DNA from: Planctomycetaceae bacterium
Lineage (GTDB): Bacteria; Planctomycetota; Planctomycetia; Pirellulales; Thermoguttaceae
DNA length: 17,014 nt
Direction of reading: 5' to 3'
Assembly: GCA_031267635.1 (NCBI GenBank)
Contig: JAIRYX010000503.1
Coordinates: forward strand, 1 to 17,014
The notes under the pieces are model-generated. The model made no database searches. It was not told the origin of the DNA and saw nothing but the letters and a program-made list of their open reading frames with translations. The translations under genes were made by a program, and so were the position numbers. How positions within the stretch are numbered: position 1 is the stretch's first letter; the number at the start of each line of letters is the position of its first letter. This document shows, one piece after another, positions 8,309 through 14,533 of the stretch.

Positions 8309-8420
8309 GTAACGATTTCAGTCGCTCAACCCCAATACATCCGCACAGGGCAACTGAATCGTTACTTTTAAACCGAATTTCCTTAAAAATCAGTCCGCAC
8401 TGGGTAACTCTACAGTTACT
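8309..8420 (+). repeat. Degenerate tandem repeat, unit 52-54 bp, remnant of a repetitive protein
   Basis: Units start at 8309 (GTAACG), 8361 (GTTACT) and 8415 (GTTACT). TCCGCACAGGGCAACT in unit 1 matches TCCGCACTGGGTAACT in unit 2 at 14 of 16 positions. In the frame of unit 2 the translation is VTFKPNFLKNQSALGNST, then VTQVQIYVV and a stop. Unit 1, after one frame change, gives QSLNPNTSAQGN and a stop. A related unit lies at 16445-16489. This is most simply the decayed 3' end of a gene for a protein with a repeated VTxxxxxPNxSALGNST peptide. The rest of 8421-8788 shows nothing I can support. Confidence 0.45.
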
Positions 8421-8788
8421 CAAGTACAGATTTATGTGGTTTAATCGACTGACCGTTACAATAATAGACTTATTCGTTAAATTAGAGCTTTCGTTCTCAG
8501 CATTTTGGGAGTCTTGTAGGAAATTCTGAAAATTCCCCCAAAACACTTTTCAGGAACAAAAGGAGCAAGAGAGACGTTTGTGACAGGAGAAAAGAGTCGC
8601 AACAGTTTGTTTTGACGGATATCTTTGCGGAAACAGATTGCGCCGAAGGATACGCTAAATTTTGCAGAAAAATATTCCGTGAATTTCTATGTGTTCTGCA
8701 ATTTTTTCGTATTTTTTTGTGACTTTCGTGGATCGCAAACATAATCCATTTTGTGCGCGACTTCAAAATCGAACCATGTGATTTTCTC

Positions 8789-8816
8789 TTGTAAAAAATG
8801 TTGATTATGTTAAAAT
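8789..8816 (+). promoter_or_regulatory. Candidate sigma70-type promoter for the DsbD gene
   Basis: TTGTAA at 8789-8794 and TAAAAT at 8811-8816 are 16 nt apart, and the start codon lies about 50 nt downstream of the -10 box. The leader carries GGAG at 8852-8855 about 10 nt before ATG 8866. The match is moderate in an AT-rich region. Confidence 0.4.
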
Positions 8817-8865
8817 TTTGAAATGAAATCAATTGACATAAAACTTATTTCGGAGTTGAAAAATA

Positions 8866-10872
8866 ATGCCAAGAGAAAATCACATACAAACCCCCTTTCT
8901 TTTTATCTTATGGATTTCGATTTTCCTGTTGCAGGAAAATTATTTCATTGATCGTGTGATTGCGCAAAACTTGTCGCCGCCAAATTTCGGCAGTAATCAC
9001 ACGAAAAGTTTGCAGGGCTTGTATAATTTTGATTCGCCGATACAAGCTCAAGTCAATCAATATCAGCTTTTGGGACAAATCGCCGCTGACCCAGATATTG
9101 AAAATCGTGCGTTTGTGATGATGCAAATGACCATTATTCCAGGTTGGCATGTTTTTTCTGTAACACAAAAAGATGGCGGTTCAATGCCAACCAAAATTCA
9201 ACTTGAGAATAATGAGCGATTTCGGCAAATTGGTGGTTTTGCGCCGACGGTAAAATATATTACGAAGAAAAATGAATTTTTCGACGTACCGGATGAACAA
9301 CATAGCGGGACAGTCATTTGGATTGCCCCCATTGAAATTTTGTCCGGTTCGCGCGAACAACTCGAAATCAAAGCCGCGTTCAACGGTCAAGTTTGCGACG
9401 ACGAAGCAAAAATCGGATGTATTCTCGTCAAAAATAATTTGACGTTACACTTTGAAAAAAAAGATGTTACATCGGAAATTGCCGCCGCGCGCCAAGTTGC
9501 CGATGAACTTGGAATCCGTTGGTCGAATATTGATAATGCACAAAATACAAATAATAAATCACCGACAACAGAGACGTTTTCTATAGATGAAATTCAGGTT
9601 GTCGAGCAAACGCAATTGCAAGGCGATTGGTTGCGGCAATTGGCGATTGCGTTTCTTGGTGGTCTGATTTTGAACATCATGCCGTGCGTTCTGCCGGTGA
9701 TTAGTTTGAAAATTCTTTCTTTTTTTGAACAAGCGGGGAAAAATCGCAGTTATGCGTTTGTTTTAAATTTGTGGTACACATTTGGTATTCTGTTCGTCTT
9801 TTTGGTTCTCGGCATTTTATCGCAGGGCTTGAGCGTGATGTTCAAATACAGTTATTTCAGCGTCGGACTTTGTTGTGTGATGTTTGCCTTAACTTTAAGT
9901 ATGCTGGATATTTGGGAAATTCGAATGCCGGCGTTTCTCGGTTCTGGTAAGTCGATGCAGCTCATGGGACAGGAGGGATTTTTCGGTGCGTTTTTCAAAG
10001 GGATTATCACAACGTTACTTGCGATTCCGTGCAGCGCGCCGTTTTTAGCAACCGCACTCGTCTGGACGCAACAAGAAACAGCCAAAGGAAATCATCATAT
10101 TGCCGTACTGACCTACCTTGTCATCGGTCTCGGTATGGCGTCGCCGTATTTGCTCATCGGTGCGTTCCCCGAATTAGTACGTTTTCTGCCGAAACCCGGT
10201 GCATGGATGGATTCGTTCAAAAAAATCATGGGGTTTATGATGCTTTCGGTCGTTGTGTGGATTTTGTACTATTTGCCGATTCCGCTTGCCGTCCCAACAA
10301 TCTTGTTACTTTTTGCGGTTTGGTTCGCGTGCTGGTATATCGGTAAAACACCGCTTACGGCAAAATTCGCGGTACGGATTCGCGTTTGGAGCGTGTCGCT
10401 GATTGTGATATCCGCAACAATTATTTTATCATTTCCGATAATTTTCACGGAAACACTACAAGGGGCGATGCAAACCAAACTCGAAAAATGGTGCGAACAA
10501 AACGCGGAACGGCTTGTTCAAAAAAAGTATTGGAACAATTTTACGCCGGAAAAATTAGAAACAAATCTTGCGGCAGGCAAATCGGTCATCGTTGATTTCA
10601 CCGCCGATTGGTGTACAACATGCAAAGGATTAGAAAAATATGTGTTGAATGATAAAGCGGTACTCGCTAAAATTGACGAAAAGGAAATTGTTACGCTGCA
10701 AGCCGATTGGACATACGGCGATGAGAACATTACCAGCTTGCTACGACAGCTTGGCGGCGAACAAGTTCCTACGGTTGCAATTTTCAATCCCAAAGAGCCG
10801 AACAAACCGCTTGCCCTTCGCGGCATCTTCCGAACAGCAACATTGTTGGAACGGATTGACAAATTACCGTAA
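8866..10872 (+). CDS. dsbD: Thiol:disulfide interchange protein DsbD (full three-domain form)
   Basis: A transmembrane electron carrier that moves reducing power from cytoplasmic thioredoxin to envelope proteins. After a hydrophobic signal (about residues 11-25), residues of about 60-200 form the DsbD N-terminal immunoglobulin-like domain, with GWHVFSVTQKDGG and the cysteine pair Cys177/Cys185 in VCDDEAKIGC. Residues of about 255-500 hold eight likely membrane helices. Cys274 in NIMPCVLPVISLK and Cys389 in IPCSAPFLATAL are the conserved membrane redox pair. The C-terminal thioredoxin-like domain (about 550-668) has the CTTC active site at Cys583/Cys586 in DFTADWCTTCKGLEKYV, and VPTVAIFNPK with its cis-Pro. 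The length of 668 residues is slightly above E. coli DsbD. All six redox cysteines are present, so it should be functional. No cytochrome c maturation or DsbC/G-like partner is adjacent, so the client is unknown. Confidence 0.93.
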   Translation: MPRENHIQTPFLFILWISIFLLQENYFIDRVIAQNLSPPNFGSNHTKSLQGLYNFDSPIQAQVNQYQLLGQIAADPDIENRAFVMMQMTIIPGWHVFSVTQKDGGSMPTKIQLENNERFRQIGGFAPTVKYITKKNEFFDVPDEQHSGTVIWIAPIEILSGSREQLEIKAAFNGQVCDDEAKIGCILVKNNLTLHFEKKDVTSEIAAARQVADELGIRWSNIDNAQNTNNKSPTTETFSIDEIQVVEQTQLQGDWLRQLAIAFLGGLILNIMPCVLPVISLKILSFFEQAGKNRSYAFVLNLWYTFGILFVFLVLGILSQGLSVMFKYSYFSVGLCCVMFALTLSMLDIWEIRMPAFLGSGKSMQLMGQEGFFGAFFKGIITTLLAIPCSAPFLATALVWTQQETAKGNHHIAVLTYLVIGLGMASPYLLIGAFPELVRFLPKPGAWMDSFKKIMGFMMLSVVVWILYYLPIPLAVPTILLLFAVWFACWYIGKTPLTAKFAVRIRVWSVSLIVISATIILSFPIIFTETLQGAMQTKLEKWCEQNAERLVQKKYWNNFTPEKLETNLAAGKSVIVDFTADWCTTCKGLEKYVLNDKAVLAKIDEKEIVTLQADWTYGDENITSLLRQLGGEQVPTVAIFNPKEPNKPLALRGIFRTATLLERIDKLP

Positions 10873-10933
10873 GTCTTTGTTTTTGAAACCGTCCTCGTGT
10901 ATTGTGTTATTCAAGAACAACAACCCCCAAAAC

Positions 10934-10968
10934 TAAACGGACAAACAATAAATTGCTTATCCGTTTTA
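10934..10968. terminator. Possible bidirectional terminator hairpin between dsbD and tRNA-Cys
   Basis: AAACGGA (10935-10941) pairs with TCCGTTT (10960-10966) around an AT-rich loop. It lies 62 bases after the dsbD stop on the + strand and 15 bases beyond the tRNA 3' end on the - strand. The T-tracts are short, so this is moderate evidence. Confidence 0.4.
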
Positions 10969-10981
10969 CAGACGTTTCCAA

Positions 10982-11054
10982 AGGCGTCGCCCGGACTCGA
11001 ACCGGGACATGGTGGATTTGCAATCCACTGCCTTAGCCATTTGGCTACGACGCC
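10982..11054 (-). tRNA. trnC: tRNA-Cys (anticodon GCA)
   Basis: On the - strand a 73-nt cloverleaf is seen. The acceptor stem GGCGTCG pairs with CGACGCC. A D-arm (GCC/GGC) follows, then the anticodon arm GTGGA-TTGCAAA-TCCAC with anticodon GCA. The T-arm is CCCGG-TTCGAGT-CCGGG. The discriminator base is U73, which is the known identity base for tRNA-Cys. The 3' CCA is not encoded (TTTGG follows), so it must be added by nucleotidyltransferase. The gene is alone, with its own promoter. Confidence 0.95.
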
Positions 11055-11069
11055 CAAATATCGATAGCT

Positions 11070-11097
11070 ATTTTAGACAAATTTTCATAGCTGTCAA
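11070..11097 (-). promoter_or_regulatory. Promoter of tRNA-Cys
   Basis: On the - strand TTGACA (11097-11092) and TAAAAT (11075-11070) are separated by 16 nt. The -10 box ends 15 nt before the tRNA 5' base, which leaves a 5' leader of a few nucleotides. This is close to the sigma70 consensus and the position is right. Confidence 0.75.
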
Positions 11098-11155
11098 TAA
11101 CCTCGTGATTTTTTTGAAAATTTTACAACGTATCAAACATTTTTAGGAGAGAATT

Positions 11156-12211
11156 ATGTCAAATTCTGTCTCGCGCCGTCAGTTTTTAGGAACATCTGCC
11201 ACCGTTGCCGCCGGAATTGTTGCAGCATCGCAGGTTTCTGTACAAAATCATTCAGCCAATGCCGCTTTTGCGCAAACCGATGGCACGACTTCGTCAAATT
11301 TCAAGACCCAAATTTTCAAAGCTGCGATTGTCGGCGAACCGGACGACAAAAAATTTGAGTCATTGGTCAACGCCGGTTTTGAAGGTGTTGAAACGACGGC
11401 TTGGAACACAACACCGGAAAAAGCCGCTACCGGACGGCTTCTTGCCGAAAAGCATGGTTTGCGGATTCATTCGGTGATGCGCGGTTGGGCAAATTTTAAC
11501 GCCGATGATAAAGTGGTACGTCAAAAAACAATTGACGAAACCGCGACAGCACTTCGCGCGGCGGCGGCTTACGGTGCGGATACAATTTTACTTGTACCGT
11601 GCAAAATCGGCAGTTTTGATCAAGCCGACTGGATTCCCACTCCGCAAGAGTTCAAAATTGCTTTCGACCCGAAAACGCTGAAAGTCAATAAAGTGGCGGA
11701 TGGCGACAGCGCGAAATTTGAAAAATACATTCAACAGCAAAACATTGCGACTGAAACGAGTATTGAAGCCGTCAACAGTTTGATTCCGCTTGCGGCGGAA
11801 CTCGGCGTGGTCATCGGTATTGAAAACGTGTGGAATAATTTGTGGGTCAAGCCGGAATTTTTCGCTGCATTTGTCAGATCATTTGACAATATTTGGGTGC
11901 GCACCTATCTTGACCTCGGCAACCATGCCAAATACGCACCGCCCGAAGAATGGGTGGCAACGTGCGGCACAACGATTATCAAAACACACTGCAAAGATTT
12001 TCTCGTGGATAGCGAGAGCAAAGACGGCGGTAGCGTGAGAAATTTTCGTCGTTTGTACGAAGGAAATATTAATTGGTCAACAGTTCGCCGCGCTCTTGAC
12101 GCGGTCAATTATAACGGCTGGATGTCGGACGAAACCGGAGCAGCTCAAGACTCGGAACTTATCCGCCGCATGAACGCCATCATTGCCGGTGAACAGTTAA
12201 AAATCGGATAA
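11156..12211 (+). CDS. Tat-exported sugar phosphate isomerase/epimerase-like protein (xylose-isomerase-type TIM barrel)
   Basis: The 351-residue product starts MSNSVSRRQFLGTSATVAAG, a twin-arginine signal (Arg7-Arg8) with cleavage likely near FAQT (about residue 41). The mature part resembles AP-endonuclease-2/xylose-isomerase-like barrels. The likely metal ligands sit where the family has them: Glu223 in VIGIENVWNN, Asp253 in TYLDLGNHAKY, His278 in IIKTHCKDF and Glu326 in GWMSDETGAAQ. Such enzymes isomerise or epimerise ketoses and sugar acids with a divalent metal, but the substrate cannot be read here. Planctomycetes carry many Tat-secreted members, presumably for envelope or periplasmic sugar turnover (inference). 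AGGAGA lies 6 nt before ATG 11156. It appears monocistronic, with terminator hairpins after it. Confidence 0.88.
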   Translation: MSNSVSRRQFLGTSATVAAGIVAASQVSVQNHSANAAFAQTDGTTSSNFKTQIFKAAIVGEPDDKKFESLVNAGFEGVETTAWNTTPEKAATGRLLAEKHGLRIHSVMRGWANFNADDKVVRQKTIDETATALRAAAAYGADTILLVPCKIGSFDQADWIPTPQEFKIAFDPKTLKVNKVADGDSAKFEKYIQQQNIATETSIEAVNSLIPLAAELGVVIGIENVWNNLWVKPEFFAAFVRSFDNIWVRTYLDLGNHAKYAPPEEWVATCGTTIIKTHCKDFLVDSESKDGGSVRNFRRLYEGNINWSTVRRALDAVNYNGWMSDETGAAQDSELIRRMNAIIAGEQLKIG

Positions 12212-12235
12212 AAAAACGTAAACATAGTATAACAG

Positions 12236-12296
12236 AATAATCAGAAAGTAAGTTATTGAAATAAATTATTTTTCTGATTATTTCGTTTTTTCGGGG
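12236..12296 (+). terminator. Rho-independent-like terminator after the TIM-barrel gene
   Basis: AATAATCAGAAA (12236-12247) is exactly complementary to TTTCTGATTATT (12271-12282), giving a 12-bp stem, and TTTCGTTTTTTC follows. It starts 25 bases after the stop codon. The stem is AT-rich but perfect. Confidence 0.6.
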
Positions 12297-12337
12297 AGGC
12301 AATATTTAAAAACACAATTAGAATCGCTAAAGTAAAT

Positions 12338-12399
12338 AGTATAGTTAGTCTAGGTGTTTTGTAAAGTTCAAAAACCCCTATTTTTATGGCATACTATAC
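12338..12399 (+). other. Second hairpin: structured intergenic element or tandem terminator
   Basis: TAGGTGTTTTG (12351-12361) pairs with CAAAAACCCCTA (12369-12380) around the loop TAAAGTT, and TTTTT follows directly. An outer pair, GTATAG (12339-12344) with CTATAC (12394-12399), closes a larger structure. It may be a back-up terminator or a small repeat element. Apart from the hairpins and a candidate promoter, I see nothing else in 12212-12636. Confidence 0.4.
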
Positions 12400-12501
12400 C
12401 TATGTTGCCCAGTAAAAATATGAAACGATGAAGAAATTTTGCTATCGACTCCCCAAAAAGTAAAATAATCGGAAAATTTTCAAAAAATTGTTTTTTGGGA
12501 A

Positions 12502-12530
12502 TTGTTTTTGTGTTTGGCTGCTTGTAAAAT
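12502..12530 (+). promoter_or_regulatory. Candidate promoter for the Spy-like secreted protein
   Basis: TTGTTT (12502-12507) and TAAAAT (12525-12530) are 17 nt apart, about 106 nt before ATG 12637. The -10 box is good and the -35 box is poor. Confidence 0.35.
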
Positions 12531-12636
12531 AGAAATTTAGAATATCATTTGGATATTCACACCATGAATAAAGGATTGCCATGTTTGATGATTTAGGATT
12601 TTCAAATTTTTCAAAAATTTTGAAGAGAAAGTCAAA

Positions 12637-13089
12637 ATGAAAAAATTATTTTTAACGTTTCTGGCAGTTGCCGGAATCGGAATGTCGTCGATGCTTTACG
12701 CACAAACGCAAACCGGTAATGATTCAACTACCGATGCGAAAGTTGCACCCGTGTTTCAATTGGAAACCAAAGATCAGGAAAACAGCGAAGCGTCACGCGG
12801 TTTGATCGTAACAAAGAAATTTTCTCGCCGCCTTCCACAGTATTATAGTAATGTGACTACGGCGGAACAAAAGGAGAAAATTTATAAAATTCAACAGTCC
12901 TATTTTGGATTGATTGAACTTCTGGCGTTGCGAATTGAAAAATTGACGGCGGAACGCGACGCTCAAATTGAAGCGGTTTTGATGCCAGAACAAAAGGAAA
13001 AAGTCGAGTCGCAGAAAAAAGCAGCGAGTGAAAAACGTTCTTCCGCACGATCAAAGTCGAATGAGACTGTAGAAGACGAGAAAAACTAA
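12637..13089 (+). CDS. Small secreted Spy/LTXXQ-like helical protein
   Basis: The 150-residue product begins MKKLFLTFLAVAGIGMSSML followed by YAQ, a clear signal peptide (cleavage near residue 23). After a variable linker, residues of about 62-130 form a helical segment: RRLPQYYSNVTTAEQKEKIY, KIQQSYFGLIELLALRIEKL, then AVLMPEQKEKVE. The pattern of two helices each led by a T/P-E-Q motif is that of Spy/CpxP-like LTXXQ proteins and of short planctomycete secreted proteins. Those act in envelope stress or as periplasmic chaperones in other bacteria. The role here is inference. The tail (131-150) is charged and Ser/Lys-rich, probably disordered. GAGAAAG upstream is a modest ribosome site. The gene converges on the membrane protein at 13368-14141, with a palindrome between them. 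Confidence 0.75.
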   Translation: MKKLFLTFLAVAGIGMSSMLYAQTQTGNDSTTDAKVAPVFQLETKDQENSEASRGLIVTKKFSRRLPQYYSNVTTAEQKEKIYKIQQSYFGLIELLALRIEKLTAERDAQIEAVLMPEQKEKVESQKKAASEKRSSARSKSNETVEDEKN

Positions 13090-13132
13090 ACGAAGCTTTT
13101 TTACTGCGAGTGAGTTTTTTCGATTATTTTTA

Positions 13133-13162
13133 AGTAGAGACGCACAGTTGTGCGTCTCTACT
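13133..13162. terminator. Perfect 14-bp palindrome, probable bidirectional terminator or dispersed repeat
   Basis: AGTAGAGACGCACA (13133-13146) pairs perfectly with TGTGCGTCTCTACT (13149-13162) across GT. It lies 44 bases after a + gene that converges with a - gene, and AT-rich tracts flank both sides (ATTTTATTT on the + side, TTAAAAATAATCG read on the - side). From memory, GTAGAGACG...CGTCTCTAC palindromes are common interspersed repeats in other bacteria such as cyanobacteria, so this may be a repeat family that also terminates transcription. Confidence 0.65.
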
Positions 13163-13222
13163 ATTTTATTTCATCAATTTGTCTCAAACATTGGCGAAAT
13201 GAAGATGGCCGTACAAGGTGAT

Positions 13223-13341
13223 TGCGAGACCAGAAAGTACTAAAGTCGTGAGATATGGTTGAATTATACTTCTTGCACTTGGAATTTCGGTTTTCACTGG
13301 CATCGTTATACCGTAAAATCCGGTTTGATCTCCATTCATAA
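13223..13341 (+). pseudogene. C-terminal fragment of the same transposase as at 3579-4199
   Basis: Bases 13264-13341 match 3579-3656 of the other strand at 67 of 78 positions without a gap. Both end in the frame LYFLHL.FRF...S*. Weaker similarity with small indels extends upstream (GAAAGTACTAAA here, GAAAGTATCAAA there, and a shared CAAGG further up). Stops and indels break the frame before 13264, so nothing functional remains. It lies between the palindrome and the end of the membrane-protein gene. Confidence 0.5.
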
Positions 13342-13367
13342 AAACGTTTTTTGTCATACGTTTTGAT

Positions 13368-14141
13368 TCAATCTTGATCATTGGTAGAAAACCAATAATC
13401 TGCATTGAGCAACAGATCAATGAAAAAACTGTCAGACTTTGTTGAAACTTCTGATGAATTTGCATTCGATTGCAAGATGAAACTTAAGGGCGTTTCGTAT
13501 TTTGCATATAAAAAATTTCTCAAGTCGCTAATGGGTTGTAACGGTAAAGAACCAAGATCATCAAGAACCGTTTGTTTTCCGCTTTCATAAGTTTCCCGAA
13601 GCGGGACCAGTGCCGGACGAAAAACTTCTTGAAGTGCTGACGGAATCACATCTTGCGGACTCAAAACGACTTCAGAAGAGCAGGCAAAGGCGTTTTCATT
13701 ATTTTTTGCAATCGGCGTTTTGGTAGCAGTTTCGTAAATAGTTGCCATTTCGCTTTGTTTATTTGATAATCGAAGCAATATTGATAAACTTATAACGACA
13801 AACAAGCCACAAGATGCTACAGTGATAAAATTTTTCTTACGAAGAGAACAAAAAATATCATCATGTTGCTTTTTAGCACCATACTGCGCAGAGATATTTC
13901 TTGCTTTGCTATTCAAATGCGATTCAACAAATATTGCATTCCAAATACTTTCCGGTACATCGGATTTTATCAAAGACACATCATTCAGCGTCTCTTCAAG
14001 CTGTAATAAATCTTTGTAATATTGAGACAAAACTTTGTCTTTTTTCAAAAACCAACGCATCCATGCGCCCGGCAATTGTTTATTGTCGAGTAATGTGTGA
14101 ATTTTCCACCGAAGAAATGAACGAATCAGGAAAAAAAACAT
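13368..14141 (-). CDS. Single-pass membrane protein of unknown function (anti-sigma-like layout)
   Basis: The 257-residue product has a basic, helical N-terminal part (residues 1-100: FLRWKIHTLLDNKQLP, then WMRWFLKKDKVLSQYYKDLL), one membrane helix at about 105-124 (FITVASCGLFVVISLSILL), and a 130-residue outer part ending in FFIDLLLNADYWFSTNDQD. A cytoplasmic domain, one helix and an extracytoplasmic tail is the layout of anti-sigma factors. However, no zinc-binding HxxxCxxC is seen and no sigma factor is adjacent, so that is only a comparison. I have a vague memory of similar N-termini in planctomycete proteins but no named family. The start at ATG 14141 is the first after an in-frame TGA. 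No strong ribosome site is visible. Confidence 0.65.
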   Translation of the reverse strand: MFFFLIRSFLRWKIHTLLDNKQLPGAWMRWFLKKDKVLSQYYKDLLQLEETLNDVSLIKSDVPESIWNAIFVESHLNSKARNISAQYGAKKQHDDIFCSLRKKNFITVASCGLFVVISLSILLRLSNKQSEMATIYETATKTPIAKNNENAFACSSEVVLSPQDVIPSALQEVFRPALVPLRETYESGKQTVLDDLGSLPLQPISDLRNFLYAKYETPLSFILQSNANSSEVSTKSDSFFIDLLLNADYWFSTNDQD

Positions 14142-14326
14142 ACGAATTATTCAAAAAATAATAATATTAGTGATATTTGGACAACGAATAGAACAATTCT
14201 GTGATTATTGACGAAGTTGGCATAAAATTTGTTACAACCATATATCGTGCAGCGGTCATTTTAAGAAAAATTTTTATGAAAGCTGTGATTTTCTCACTAA
14301 ATTTTGTTTACATAAGAAATTTTTTA

Positions 14327-14355
14327 TTGACATCCTAATTTGCCTTACTTAAAAT
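14327..14355 (+). promoter_or_regulatory. Near-consensus sigma70 promoter for the coiled-coil membrane protein
   Basis: TTGACA (14327-14332) and TAAAAT (14350-14355) are separated by exactly 17 nt. Transcription would start near 14362 and give a leader of about 170 nt before ATG 14534. Confidence 0.7.
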
Positions 14356-14373
14356 CGAACTTATACAAGATTG

Positions 14374-14515
14374 TATTGCAAAAAAATCAAAACAATGATA
14401 AAAATCATTAAATAAGTGATATTTTGCAATAATTGATGCGAATCTTTTCGACGTAGTCCGCAAATTTCAAGCGATTAAATTAACTTTTCAGGGATTGTCA
14501 GTCATTCCGCCTGAC
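14374..14515 (+). promoter_or_regulatory. Structured 5' leader with two hairpins
   Basis: TATTGCAAAA (14374-14383) pairs perfectly with TTTTGCAATA (14422-14431). A second hairpin, GTCAG (14497-14501) with CTGAC (14511-14515), ends four bases before the ribosome site AGAGGAG (14519-14525). The second could modulate translation. I do not recognise a known riboswitch. Bases 14142-14326 show nothing else. Confidence 0.35.
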
Positions 14516-14533
14516 TTCAGAGGAGCATAAAAC

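Noticed and set aside
8218..8529. 103-codon + frame.
   Set aside because: It reads through the degenerate tandem repeat in the wrong frame for the repeated peptide. It is likely accidental.
8497..8832. 111-codon - frame with HESHKKIRKNCRTHRNSRNIF-like composition.
   Set aside because: Lys/Arg/Asn-rich text like this is typical of translated intergenic AT-rich DNA, and it ends over the dsbD promoter region.
8832..8837. TTGACA just upstream of dsbD as a -35 box.
   Set aside because: No acceptable -10 box lies 16-18 nt downstream; that position falls on the ribosome site. The pair at 8789-8816 fits better.
13184..13465. 93-codon - frame continuing past the end of the membrane-protein gene.
   Set aside because: It overlaps the 3' end of that gene in another frame and is antisense to the transposase fragment.
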